Of a stretch of 64,000 nucleotides of DNA, positions 23,599 through 34,233 are shown in pieces. Origin of the DNA: Oscarella lobularis (Eukaryota; Porifera; Homoscleromorpha; Homosclerophorida; Oscarellidae); the NCBI RefSeq assembly GCF_947507565.1, contig NC_089182.1, positions 3,410,001 through 3,474,000 of the forward strand, read 5' to 3'. Position 1 is the first letter of the stretch, and every line of letters starts with the position of its first letter. The notes beneath the pieces were generated by a model, which saw only the letters and a program-made list of their open reading frames with translations, did no database searches and was not told where the DNA came from. Both the position numbers and the translations under genes were made by a program.

Positions 23599-24618
23599 CT
23601 ATAGACGATTGTCTTCTTCTTCAGTTTCACTAGTAGTACTGTCAAAAAAGAATTATATTTATATTATGATATGTGTAATAAACATACTCTGAGTCTGTTT
23701 CATCCTCCTCTTCCTCCTCCTCCTCTGGAATTTGATGATTAGGATTTGCCCTAATTTGAGTGGGATCAATGTCATTTCCTCCTCGTTCAGAATGAGCAGT
23801 TCTGGCGTCTTGCAGAAACTTTTGCTGAACAGCAATGACGTCAGCAGGTCCATCACATTTGGAATAAGAATCCAAAAGATCCCTAAAAACGTCACATTCC
23901 CATTTTCAAACGTCTCTCTCTATTGGCTATATCCCCTTCTTACTTATTGAGCTTAACAAAAGAATGACCCCATTTGAATTTAGACAGCAATTCCTCTGCA
24001 ATGTCTTGAAACCCAGTTATAAACAAAGTCGCTGCAAAGGCTTCGACGCAAGACAGCGTGCACGGAGTTCCATATTTGACTGGATTGGCGGCAACAAGAA
24101 AGGGAAGAAGTCTCGCGTGTTTCATCTTCATTCGATGAAATGGCGTTGTATCAATTTGAGCCCACGAACAATCGACGACGGCGATTCCGTGACTCGCGAT
24201 CAAATCTCGATCTTGAGGCGAAATCGTCGACGCGCCCGTCGGCGTCAAAACGATGCCGGAAAATTTGTGAGAAAGTCTCAATTCTCTTAGATAACCGAAA
24301 CGTAGCAATTTGCGACCCGTGCATCGTTTCGGATCGCATTGACCCAAATCCCACATTGCAAGTGGAAAAGGAATGCTCGTACCCTCTGAATTAGATACTA
24401 ATTAATTAATTAATTAATTAATTAATTTTTATATTATACTTTTTTCGCTCTCCTCTTCTTCTTCAACGGCTCCGGCGTGTTCCGAACTGCTACAATATAT
24501 ATTATAGTCAAAAATTATTAATTCGTAACCTTTTTTGTTACCGTAGTCTATCTTCTTTTCTATCTCTTCCACGAGCTCTTCCTCCTTTCTTATCGAATCG
24601 TCGTTGACCTTTTCGCAT
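23599..24618 (-). CDS. TSR3: 18S rRNA aminocarboxypropyltransferase TSR3
   Basis: Transfers the 3-amino-3-carboxypropyl group of SAM onto the hypermodified pseudouridine of 18S rRNA, in late 40S maturation. I start it at 24618 because this gives a basic N-terminus ([20 protein letters not shown]) that joins in frame to [20 protein letters not shown] and the core. Core signatures are [59 protein letters not shown] and [20 protein letters not shown]. The end is acidic ([13 protein letters not shown], then [12 protein letters not shown]). Four exons are read, with the core exon beginning at 24385. Confidence 0.92.
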
Positions 24619-24714
24619 GCTGTGGCAGAAGGAAGACACTCTTCGTACGTCGAAACGCGTCCTTTCGGTTCGAGAACTAAGCGCGCTAAGAGGGGGAGAC
24701 TTTGCCACGCCTCT

Positions 24715-27591
24715 ATGATGAGTAGCGGGTTACTACTACTTGCCTTATTCTCCATAGAATACGTTTCTGCTGCTGCTGCTGCTGTTGCAGATACGTCGTC
24801 ACTTAATGAATTGATTTCGCAGCTCGTGTATAAGAACAAGGGAACGGTGACCAATAAGCAGACGTTTTCAATGCAAAGCATCTCTTCGATCTATAATGAA
24901 GGATACACGTATATGGGACAGGGTGAAGCCGATTTTCAAGTCGGAGGTCATCTGTCTTACCTGTTTGAAGTGACAAATGCTAGCACGCATTCGAACAAAA
25001 GCACGATTCAAAATAATACCGATTTTCCTGGCGACGATTATTTTCATTTTTCGAATTGTTCCGATTATGAAACGTGTTCCAATCGATGCGAGAATGATGC
25101 GAAATGCAAGGCCTGGGTATTTGACGGAAATGCAAAGGGCTGTTGGCTCAAATCAGCTGTGCCAGCAAGAGTGGCAAAACAGGGAGACGTATCGGGTTGC
25201 AAAGACGGTGTCTTCGAAATCAACTGCGGCAATTGGAACGGATCTTTAGCTACGCCTCCCTCTGGAATGCGATCTGCCGTTCCAATGGGAAGTCTCGGCG
25301 GAGGAAGCATCGAATTGAGAGCAGATGGACGCCTCTCCGATTGGACAATATTCAATAACGAACCGGAGGAAATTGATGGTAAGAAAATCGACGTTGACGA
25401 AGCTGCTTTTGGTCTTTTTGTTGACGACGGCGGCGGCGACACGACGTCATCCTCTATGTTATTGAGAACGCATCCTCCTTCTCCGTTGCCTTCGGTTGAA
25501 TCTCTAACCTATGAAGGAGCTTTTCCCACAGCTCGTCTTACGGTCAATGATTCTCGTCTTTCCGCCGTCGGTATTGATGTTCGATTGACTGCTTTTAGTT
25601 CTTTTGAAATGCATAATGTCAACGCTTCGATCACTCCGGCTATCGTGTTCTTCTTCGATATTTCTTCAAGTAAAAGTCGGAATGTTTCTCTTTGGTTCAA
25701 TTTGCCGGATGTTATCGGTGCGAATCTCTTTGGTCCGTCTGAGTCGGGGAACGGAGTCACGATGACGAAAAGTGGAACTGCGTCGAATTCGGGAAGTTTG
25801 ACGATGCAAGCATTGTGCTCTGCTGCTGAAAATGTTTGCTCGTGGCAAGTCAGCGAAAGTTTCGAATCAAATTGGAAATCGTTTGTTGAAAACGGCGGAA
25901 AACTTTCAAATAAAGGCGCAACGTCTCGTCCAAGTCAGCACGGTTCCGTAGCGTGGAGTGGATCAATGCAAGCGAATGAAAACGTTTCTGTTGTTTTCGT
26001 ATTGGCTTGGTACTTTCCTCACCGTCATTGGTCGAATACGGACATCGGGAATTATTATAGTCTTTTTTTCGATTCGGTTGACGATGTTGTTTCGAGTGTG
26101 GTTCACAATGCATCCCACAGTCTTCAATCAATTCTCAATTGGCAAAAACTCGTCTTTAGTCCATCCTATCCCGAATTTCTTCAAGATAGTTTAATCAACA
26201 GTCCGACGCCTTTTTATAAATCGGCGATGTTTCTTCGCGACGGTAGATGGCGACAATTTGAGAGTCGCAGTTGTTCTCAAATGGAACCTCCTCACATTCA
26301 TTTCTACCGCGCTTTTGCCTATTGGACTCTATTCCCGTCTCTCGAGCGTCAAACCGTTCAGTTATACGCAGACGCTCAGCTCCCTGACGGACTTATTAGC
26401 GAACAGTTTGGTGGAGGATGTGGAGGAGCGAGCGGAAAATTCGACTTAGATAAACCGAATGGAGATCCGCGCGGAGACGACAACGGCGTTTTTATTTTAG
26501 ACGTTTTTATGAATTATTTGTGGACGATTGACGGGGAAGAATTCGCGGCGAAAGTGTGGCCTCAAGTCGAGCTTGCAACTCGTTGGCAATTGGCTCACGC
26601 TTCCAACTACGGTTTGACGTCAGATCTCGTGAATACAAATGATGAACATGGAACGATAGGCGATGTTAATGCGTATGATGCGTTCGTTTATCTTGCGAGT
26701 CTCGCTGCAGCGCGAAACCTTTCCCAATCGAATCAAACTTTTGTTGATGAGATTGAAAAAGCGTTGAAATTGGGCGTCGAAAAGTTGGACGAATTGCTGT
26801 GGACGGGGACGCACTATAGATCGTTTTGGTGCAAAAATGGGAAATACAGTGCGAACGCGTTACAGGGCGATTCTCTATACGGACAAATGTGGGCTATGAT
26901 GGTCGGTTTGGATACGGGAGTGAACGTTACGAGACTCAAATCTCACGTACAGACCGAAAAGGCGTGGAATTGGACACCGTATGGCATTCAATTCTGCACC
27001 AATCGAACGACTGACTATCACTGCGGCAAGGGAATCGACAATTTAGGAGTGGGATTTGAGGATTTTGATACGTGGGAAGCGCATTCGTTTGATCACGCAT
27101 TTCTACGATTAACTCTCTTTCAAAATACGTCGTCTTTGGACGCGTTAGAAGCGGCACGACTTGTTGCCGACAAGTATCGTCTTATTGTGAACGATCAGTG
27201 GGACTATCGCGACTTGTCGTCGATTTACGACGACGCTTCCCCTATCAAAATTCGCCCCGTGTGCAATTCGCATTATTCTCGTCAATTGATCATGTGGAAT
27301 TTGCCCGTCGCTTTGAGCGGGCAAATTTACGATGCGAGACGAGAAACTCTATCTTTTAATCCGAGGCCTCGCGTGGCCAATCAATGGGCTTTCTTTACTC
27401 CGTCCGGGAATGGGATTATTAGAAAACGAAAAGAGGACGGTGCTTATGTTATTCAACTACTCTCGGGGGGCTCTATGCAACTCAGCTCTATTACTATACA
27501 CGGCCAAAAATTTAGCAACGGAATGATCAAAATAAAAGAGGGGGAAAACTACGTTTTGGAGAAGAAGAAGGACGAAGAATCGCGGTTGTAG
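24715..27591 (+). CDS. Secreted GH116 (GBA2-like) glycosidase with PAN/apple-like region, intron-less
   Basis: Putative glucosylceramidase-type glycoside hydrolase. The ATG at 24715 is chosen over the in-frame 24604 because it starts a signal peptide (MMSSGLLLLALFSIEYVSA) and avoids overlap with TSR3. A cysteine-rich segment near residues 110-160 (CSDYETCSNRCENDAKCKAW to CWLK) looks like a PAN/apple domain. The GH116 N-domain is seen in AVPMGSLGGGSIELRADGR and LSDWTIFNNEPEE. The catalytic (alpha/alpha)6 part is seen in PPHIHFYRAFAYWTLFPSLE, DVNAYDAFVYLASLAAARN, LLWTGTHYRSFW, ALQGDSLYGQMWAMMVGL and RPVCNSHYSRQLIMWNLPVA. Many N-glycosylation sequons fit secretion. Known GBA2 is cytosolic or membrane-bound and lacks a PAN region. 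About 2.9 kb without an intron is exceptional beside its neighbours. Catalytic residues were not assigned with confidence. Confidence 0.82.
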   Translation: MMSSGLLLLALFSIEYVSAAAAAVADTSSLNELISQLVYKNKGTVTNKQTFSMQSISSIYNEGYTYMGQGEADFQVGGHLSYLFEVTNASTHSNKSTIQNNTDFPGDDYFHFSNCSDYETCSNRCENDAKCKAWVFDGNAKGCWLKSAVPARVAKQGDVSGCKDGVFEINCGNWNGSLATPPSGMRSAVPMGSLGGGSIELRADGRLSDWTIFNNEPEEIDGKKIDVDEAAFGLFVDDGGGDTTSSSMLLRTHPPSPLPSVESLTYEGAFPTARLTVNDSRLSAVGIDVRLTAFSSFEMHNVNASITPAIVFFFDISSSKSRNVSLWFNLPDVIGANLFGPSESGNGVTMTKSGTASNSGSLTMQALCSAAENVCSWQVSESFESNWKSFVENGGKLSNKGATSRPSQHGSVAWSGSMQANENVSVVFVLAWYFPHRHWSNTDIGNYYSLFFDSVDDVVSSVVHNASHSLQSILNWQKLVFSPSYPEFLQDSLINSPTPFYKSAMFLRDGRWRQFESRSCSQMEPPHIHFYRAFAYWTLFPSLERQTVQLYADAQLPDGLISEQFGGGCGGASGKFDLDKPNGDPRGDDNGVFILDVFMNYLWTIDGEEFAAKVWPQVELATRWQLAHASNYGLTSDLVNTNDEHGTIGDVNAYDAFVYLASLAAARNLSQSNQTFVDEIEKALKLGVEKLDELLWTGTHYRSFWCKNGKYSANALQGDSLYGQMWAMMVGLDTGVNVTRLKSHVQTEKAWNWTPYGIQFCTNRTTDYHCGKGIDNLGVGFEDFDTWEAHSFDHAFLRLTLFQNTSSLDALEAARLVADKYRLIVNDQWDYRDLSSIYDDASPIKIRPVCNSHYSRQLIMWNLPVALSGQIYDARRETLSFNPRPRVANQWAFFTPSGNGIIRKRKEDGAYVIQLLSGGSMQLSSITIHGQKFSNGMIKIKEGENYVLEKKKDEESRL

Positions 27592-27622
27592 GAACGATAC
27601 TACTACTGACTTTTTAGATATC

Positions 27623-30600
27623 TTACTGTTGAATCTTGGCTCGCCCGTACGTTCCTTCCGGTGGAACGTATTGTTTTGGTGTCATTTTTAGCTGGAGTGA
27701 CGTAAACGCGTATTTTCTTGCGCCGATATTCTTATTGCAATTTTCCAGACGAGTTCCCCTGCTAAATGGATACGTAGTAAAGGACTTATGTATAGTAAGG
27801 TTAGGTTAGATACCTTCTCATGGCGTTCAATGCGCCCTGAAAGACGCCCGGAAGCAAATCGTGTTCCGATCCCAAAATGAGACATTGTTCGTAAGTGACA
27901 GCCATTCCCGTACGATCTTTCGCACTTTTGCAACTTGTTAGATAACCGCCATTCAATCGTCGACAAAGCTAAAATTTAATGAGATCCCCTCCCTGTTGTT
28001 TTTTTTTCGCGAAGATTACCTGTTCGATTTTCGCTAGAAAATCGACATTACGAGACTTTTGATTTTGAAATAATGTTTGAGCGCGACTAAGTTGTTCAAC
28101 TAGACTCGGAATTGCGAGACTCGATTGAGCAGCTGCGAAAAATTAAATAAAAATAAATAAAGACATTTTCGTCTTTTTTTTCTTTCTTACAAATTTTGCT
28201 GACTGCTTTGCGATAATCGTTCAAGTACTTTGAAAGTTTTGTTAGTCCCTCTGTATTGATTTCTTCTTGCAATTGGGAACTAGAGACAGAGACAACAAAA
28301 AATAGAATTCATTAATTCCTAAAGATTTTTACTTTGAACTCAAATCGTGAAATTGCTGGGGAATGACAGCCTGATTGAATAATATAGGAACGATTTTGAT
28401 TTGCTGTCGACGTTTGAGCGAAGAGGGAAGAAGATTGAAGGATCCTTGGGTCAGACCGATTTGAATGAGAGCAAACGATCTATAAGAGAACGCTATTTTC
28501 GACGTGCGGGGAATAGGAAAGGTCGTCGTACCTCGATCCCTTGAAGACGACGCTGCTATGGGTCATCTGTTCTGAATCACTTTCAACGAGCTATATAGAT
28601 AAACAGAAAGGTGTGTCGACGAAAAACAGACGAACGGAAATGCATAAGATACCACGAAAGCAAAGTTAGTTAGTTCTCGAACAGCTACGAAGAAATCCTC
28701 GAGCATTCCTTTTTCGTTTCCTATGACAACGCGTCAGGGGTGTGTATAGATAATTAATAGGCTCTAGTTCTTTATTATTCAATTCGTGGGGCGCTCAACG
28801 TCACTTTCTAACCGTTAATTAACTTCTAAACATTGAATTCTGAGAGAGGAGCAAAAGACTAAAGTCATTTCCAGGGGAGCTCTATTTTTTTACTAATGGA
28901 GAGTGGGGCACTATTATCAAATTCGTGGGGAACATACGTTGTTATAGTGCTCAAAATCAGGAGCAAATTAATCAGGAAGCTCTATTTTTTTACCCTGGAG
29001 GCTGAGCTCTATTTTTTCAAAGGGGTGCCTAATGGGGAGTTGCTACTATTACCCTGAAGGTTGAGTAGAGATTCGAAGCAGACAAGGAAACCGATTTCAG
29101 CTAGTTGGCGACAGAAATCGAGATCGTGTATCTTTGCACTCAAAGTGCACTGAAAACTCGTAACTAAGGCTGAGAGCTAGAAAACGCGAAGGACTGTATT
29201 TCCCATTGAGAGGAGGTTTTCAAAATATTCTTACGGCTTGTGATACGACGATGTCTCTACGAATTTTGACGTTATGTAATGTTTCGCTTCCGGCCCGTCC
29301 ATCTAATTCGAGTAGATGGAACTTGAGACTTCGTATCGCTATTTGGCTTAATCCCTCCATGGATCGGACGAGATTTCGCATTGCAGGAAGTAGTCTCGCT
29401 GCCCACGTACTTTCTATTTAAAAATTGGTCGCGTTGCGATGAAATCTCAGCCTATTTCTACTACTGACCCGTCGCTTGATTACGACCCCCGTATTTTCTC
29501 ATCAAAGAATCTCGAATCGACATGACTGGGGAGCCGGTTCTCGTCTGATGCCAAACGCTAGTCGAGCGAGGAAAGGCTAAACGTCTACGATACTACAGTG
29601 CGTAGGGAAGTGAGGGTTCTATGTATACATTGATGGATTTTGCTTGAAACGTCATCGAGAGCCGAGAGACAGTGTGTCAACTGAGCGGTCAACGATTCGA
29701 GAACGGGATCCTGCGGAGCCAATGAGAATAAAGAGAGCGTTTCACACTACATAGCAACGTAACGTAACGTGACTTCCAAATATGGTCAAGGAGCGCGCGA
29801 TGACGTCACAAAGGCAAGCGACCAATCAAGAGTCACGTTACGGTTGCATCGCTAGTGTGAATGAATTGGCCTTTTTTTATCTTACCAAACACCAAGCCGA
29901 GCTGATCTGCACGTACTCTGACCCGTTCCACGTCCAATCTTTAATGGATTAGATGAGAAATGTGGGTGTGAATTGAGGGGGGAAAGGACGTGTACCTGAT
30001 CGCTGCGATTGAGCCGAAGCCAATTCGCTGCTAATTACGCAATTTCTTCTCGTGAGAGCTGTCTTTAGTCCGTTTAACGCCGACTTGGTCGGATCAGTTC
30101 GACAAATCTGCATCAATTGTTGAACCTTGAGATGGAGACCAAAATTTATTTATTTATTTATTTATTTTCGTTCTCTTACCTGACTCGATAGTTGAGTCAT
30201 TACGGGGTCTAATAAACCCGTTTGATAATTAGCGACTGCTTTTAGAATTTGCTTTTCTCCTTCGGCGACACATTTTCCTATTTCTTCTATGCGATCTAGA
30301 GAAAGACGTCTTTTATATATGTAGTCGTACTTGTTTCTCTTCCTCACCCAAAGTGCCGTAGATTTTATGCGGAACAGAATCCTCTTCAGCAGCCGAGATG
30401 ACGCTAAAACTGGCAAGAGAAACATTTATCCTGTCTACTGTAAAGAACGCTTCACACTAGTGACGTAACGTAACTTCCAAATTTGGTCAAGGAGAGTGAT
30501 GATGTCACAAAGGCAAGTGACCAATCAAGAGAAGAGAAGAGTTCTTACGTAAGGCAACGTTACGTTGCGTTGCTAGTGTGAATCTCACCTAGATTTCGAA

Positions 30601-32686
30601 TCAGCGAGAATCTTTTTTAGTCCTCCGTGCTTGAATCCTCGTGCGTGAGCCACTGGAGCTCCAAAAGTGACGCGATGATACGTACTTTCTACAGAGCGAC
30701 GTAGAGACAAGCAATCATTGCATAGATACACCAGTAGTATACCTCCTCTGCCATGTGGCAATACAGTCATTATTTGGACGTGAAGATTTGTCGCCAAAAA
30801 TTCAAAGTCTTTGTCTTTTTTAGAAGAACTTCGTTTGAAATATGGCCCTGAACGATGATAGGGTGAGTCATACAGCATGTACGGTATTTCTTCATCATAT
30901 CTACCTTTGTATTTTTTGAAATCATTGACAAGTTGTTCGTATTCTCCAATCAACGTAAAATGACTTCGCAGCAAATCCTTACGCCACATCTCCCACAGAT
31001 CACTCAACTTGAGACAAAAATTCAATTCAAAGTCGTTATTTACAAACAATTTCTATATAGGGACAGACCTGTCCAAGCTCATACAAGTCTATCGTTCTTT
31101 GGTGCTCAATGTTGCAAAGCATTTGCCTAAAGAACGCTCGGGAATTTCACACTAGGGAAGACTATGTCCTTACAAATAAGCGATTGGCACGGAGCACGTG
31201 AACAAACTTTCGCGCATTTCCTCAATAACTTTGAGAGCAGCCTTTGCCCTAGGGAGGGATATAGACACAATAGAGTTTAGTAGCAGCTACGTAGAGTCTA
31301 CACAAAAATCTAGCTTTTACCTTGCTGGAAAGCGATACTGTGCCACAATAGCGCGATCTTGAATAGGCCTAAAGGAAAGGAAAGATGACGTCACTTGTAC
31401 AGATATAGTGTACTTTAGTGATGAACGCTTCGGAGTCTGTCAAATAAACAAAAGAACTTTTATTAATTATAGATAAGTAGACGTCACGTGATTTTTACCC
31501 CAATTATATCCACAATGGATGGAGATCGAGACGGTGCTCCGCTTTGATATCCAATGATTACGAGCTCCCCTAAATTATGACCAACTCCTTCTTTCCTACG
31601 CAAAGACGATGACGTGTATGATAAAGTGTTTTTTTTGAAAAAAAACGTACGTAATAGGAAGCTTTAATTTTCCATCTTTCGTTTGAACGACTCTTGCGAC
31701 GTCTTTGATTAGACAACGCGCTTCTCCAATCACGGACGGCTAAGAAGGGACCAATGACGTCACTCGCACGTAAACGGAATTTCGTACACTTTCGCGATCA
31801 CACGATTGATCTTTTACAACAAATTTCAATTGAGTTGTAAACGTCATTTCGTGTCCGGTTTCAATTGCAAGACACGAAAAATATTCCGGATCACATTTCG
31901 ACTGCACACGAATTGAAAATAAAAATGAAATAATTCTAAATCACAAACCTCAATTGTATCTGTTTCAGTGATTGTAAACCATCGAGACTTGAAAGCGGGA
32001 TTGACAGCCTGAACTGTTACAGAAGTTGATGGAGGATTTCCGCTTTCATTTTTAGGAAGTGATACGCAAGCTGACACATGATCATAGATATCAGTATCAG
32101 TGAGTATCAGTGTATGTATCAGTATGAGTGGTATGTACCCATTGCTATTTCCATAGCTGGCATGTCTGAAGTGGGAGCCGCTGAAGAGAAAACTAAAATC
32201 AGCGATTAATTTTTAAATAGTTATGTGAGATGAAATTGAACCGAAGTTGGTCCGACTATTTTGTGCTGACTCTTTTGAAACTAAAGTAGTGTTATATATA
32301 GGTGAAATGTTTTTTTTATTAATTTCTTTTGGAGCTACTTGTGCTTCTCTTTATTCTGGGAGAAAAATCGGGTCGAAAGTCTTCCTGAAACGCTTCCATT
32401 GGATCCTAGAGTCAATTGTGTGGACACAGTGAATATTGTGTGGGTGGGGATGCAGTACAGACCCGTCCTGTGAGTTTTATCAGTTGGTCTTGTAGATCTT
32501 TCATGCATAACCTCAAATGTTCATAACTGGAAGAATTGATTTTATTATTATTATTATTTTTTGGTTAATAAATTAAAGTGACCTCGCTTTTTGGATGGCA
32601 CTCATCCAAGCATCTCGTTCTCTAGCCGACAAACAAGCCAAATGATAGAGACGAGAAGAATCGTCATCATCAAACCCTAAAGCCAA

Positions 32687-32717
<31 letters not shown>

Positions 32718-33092
32718 ATAGATAATCACCCAAGGAGAAGCAGTAGCGACGTGATTGATGTTCGTATTTTTTCACGAGACATTTTTCCAGTACTATGGCT
32801 CCTTGGGGTTCCGAAGACTAGAAAAATAAAAGGAGTAAAGGCTCTTGTGTCTTTCTATCGATCTTCTTACGGCCATTGCTCCCTTATCGTTTGCTTTGAA
32901 GTAGAACAAGAGATTTCCTTTTAATCGAAACCATCTCGGTTGATAGCCTGCAAAAGAAAGGTGGAATCGTTAGATAAAGGAGGGAATGCGCTCACTTTGG
33001 CCCTTTTGTCCTCCCTTTTTGTAGAGGAGCCCCTCTTTATCGGATCCGCCTTCGCAGGCGAGCGCGATCAGCTCCTTTTCGTTGTATTTCAT
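27623..33092 (-). CDS. INPP4: Inositol polyphosphate 4-phosphatase with N-terminal PH domain
   Basis: Lipid phosphatase converting PI(3,4)P2 to PI3P. Exon 1 starts at 33092 ([20 protein letters not shown]). With exon 2 ([20 protein letters not shown]) and exons down to about 32570 it forms a PH domain ending [19 protein letters not shown]2-like region follows near 31.5-32.1 kb ([20 protein letters not shown]). The INPP4 middle segment is at 30590-31050: [13 protein letters not shown] and [20 protein letters not shown]. The catalytic loop is CKSAKDRTG near 27920, the INPP4 CX5R signature, followed by [16 protein letters not shown]. The C-terminus reads [20 protein letters not shown] and ends [10 protein letters not shown], as in the family. 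Introns between 28.6 and 31.2 kb hold repeats and two MITE-like copies. Several middle exon borders are approximate. Confidence 0.88.
28740..29230. repeat. intronic repeat-like block within INPP4
   Basis: Three related short units (AGCTCTATTTTTTTAC or GAGCTCTATTTTTTCA) occur near 28877, 28978 and 29006, interleaved with the phrases 'ctggaggctgag' and 'ctgaaggttgag'. It looks like degenerate dispersed repeat material. No coding potential was recognised. Confidence 0.4.
29741..29861. mobile_element. MITE-like element, copy 1
   Basis: 121 bp with inverted ends TTCACACTA..TAGTGTGAA. The inside repeats AACGTAACGTAACGTGAC and TGGTCAAGGAG..GATGACGTCACAAAGGCA. It closely matches copy 2 in another intron of the same gene. 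It has no coding capacity and no clear target-site duplication. Confidence 0.7.
30451..30582. mobile_element. MITE-like element, copy 2
   Basis: 132 bp with inverted ends TTCACACTAG..CTAGTGTGAA and GACGTAACGTAAC against GTTACGTTGCGTTGC. It shares the core 'ggtcaaggag..gtcacaaaggcaag..gaccaatcaagag' with copy 1. A lone end (TTCACACTAG) remains near 31145. Confidence 0.72.
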
Positions 33093-33179
33093 CGATTTCT
33101 TGTTGCAAAACGCGCTCGCCGACGCCTAATCGATCGTTTTTTGCTCGATTTGATCAAATCATTGATATCGATTAGCGCG
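33093..33179. promoter_or_regulatory. bidirectional promoter INPP4/N6AMT1
   Basis: 87 bases separate the two divergent start codons. The stretch is AT/TCGA-rich (ATCGATCG, TTGATATCGATTAGCGCG) and holds no other feature. Confidence 0.5.
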
Positions 33180-33815
33180 ATGACGTCAACACCTCGCTAC
33201 GATCACGTCGATTTTCAAAACGTTTACGAACCAGCCGAAGATACGTTTCTCCTTCTCGACGCTCTCGAACAAGAGACGACGTTTCTTTACGATCTCAATC
33301 CGAGCATTTGCTTGGAAATTGGATGCGGATCGGGAGTCGTTCTCACCTTTTTAGCCGATTTACTCAAGTCCCATACGACTGCACTCTACGTAGGAACCGA
33401 TATCAATTGTTTCGCTGCTCGTGCATGTCGAGAAACGCTTAGAAAAAATGGATTTGACGGTGACGTCATTGTGACCGATCTCATTCATTCGCTTTTACCG
33501 CGATTAATGCACAAAGTCGATGTATTGTTGTTCAATCCTCCTTACGTCATTACGTCCCCGGATGAAGTCAATGGAACCTCAATATCGGCTTCTTGGGCTG
33601 GAGGAATTGACGGTCGTCAGGTTATTGATCGATTATTGGGAGAAGTTAATGATCTATTGAGCGTACGACAAGCCGTCTTCTATCTCGTTCTCGTACGAGA
33701 AAACAAGCCTGAAGAAGTGATAGATTATTTGCAGACGCAAGGTTTTAGTGTATGTACAATTTTAGAACGAAAAGCGGGTAGCGAATATTTGTCAATAGTA
33801 AGAGCAACACGATAA
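33180..33815 (+). CDS. N6AMT1: Glutamine/N6 methyltransferase HEMK2 (N6AMT1)
   Basis: SAM-dependent methyltransferase that, with TRMT112, methylates the GGQ glutamine of eRF1. Single exon of 211 residues, the usual family size. It starts MTSTPRYDHVDFQNVYEPAE with the family's YEPAEDTFLLLDAL. It has the SAM loop LEIGCGSGVVLTFLA, motif TDINCFAARACRETL, and the catalytic NPPY in VDVLLFNPPYV, followed by ASWAGGIDGRQVIDRLL. The ATG at 33180 is chosen because the open frame upstream to 32940 has no homology and overlaps INPP4 exon 1. Confidence 0.95.
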   Translation: MTSTPRYDHVDFQNVYEPAEDTFLLLDALEQETTFLYDLNPSICLEIGCGSGVVLTFLADLLKSHTTALYVGTDINCFAARACRETLRKNGFDGDVIVTDLIHSLLPRLMHKVDVLLFNPPYVITSPDEVNGTSISASWAGGIDGRQVIDRLLGEVNDLLSVRQAVFYLVLVRENKPEEVIDYLQTQGFSVCTILERKAGSEYLSIVRATR

Positions 33816-33843
33816 GGACAAAAGACAGATAAAATATGCATTG

Positions 33844-34179
33844 TTACATTAGAAGACAACTGCTTCCCTCCTCTTCTTGAGATCGACTATTGGTATTTGA
33901 TGACGATGATGATGACGTTTTGCTTGTGGCCCCGCCCCCTCCTTTTTGCAATCCGTACTTCTCTCGAATCTTGTCTCGTTCTTTTTCCTTTTCCGCGTGT
34001 CTCTTTGCGCGTTTTTCTGCCATTTTTTCGCGATACGCGTCCTCTTTGGCTCGCTGTTTTCTCAACTCTTCTTCGCTTATTCCTTCGTCTTTCTTTTTCT
34101 CGTCTTTATCGCCGAAGCCAAGCGAGTCTTTTACTCCGTCTACTTTGTTCTTGACCAACGCTTTCGTTACGAAGTCCAT
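33844..34179 (-). CDS. CPLX: Complexin with C-terminal prenylation box
   Basis: Small SNARE-complex regulator of vesicle exocytosis. 111 residues in one exon. The start MDFVTKALV resembles complexin N-termini. The charged helix, about residues 33-80 (EEELRKQRAKEDAYREKMAE, then ERDKIREKYGLQK), matches the accessory/central helix, whose end DKYGI/EKYGL is diagnostic. The tail is Ser/Asn-rich and ends CLLM, a CAAX box for farnesylation or geranylgeranylation, as in CPLX3/4 and several invertebrate complexins. It is divergent from the HMG gene, with starts 54 bp apart. A generic charged-helix protein is the main alternative. Confidence 0.8.
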   Translation of the reverse strand: MDFVTKALVKNKVDGVKDSLGFGDKDEKKKDEGISEEELRKQRAKEDAYREKMAEKRAKRHAEKEKERDKIREKYGLQKGGGGATSKTSSSSSSNTNSRSQEEEGSSCLLM

Positions 34180-34233
34180 TTGTACGTTTCACTTTCACTA
34201 AGTCGGGACTTTGCGGTCCCGGATTAAACGTCA
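34180..34233. promoter_or_regulatory. bidirectional promoter complexin/HMG protein
   Basis: Only 54 bases lie between the divergent start codons (TTTCACTTTCACTAAGTCGG..CCCGGATTAAACG). There is no room for separate promoters. Confidence 0.5.

Noticed and set aside
24429-24881. 150-residue minus-strand frame starting MLCIENVCLLV
   Set aside because: Most of it is antisense to the GH116 signal-peptide region; only the part near 24430-24500 is real, as a TSR3 exon in the same frame.
24715-27591. Bacterial contamination as the source of the intron-less gene
   Set aside because: It is flanked on both sides by intron-bearing animal genes in the same sequence, and it has a eukaryote-like secretory signal and sequons; transfer into the genome remains open.
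33890-34227. Plus-strand frames rich in Phe, Ser and Leu
   Set aside because: They are shadows of the charged complexin helix on the opposite strand.
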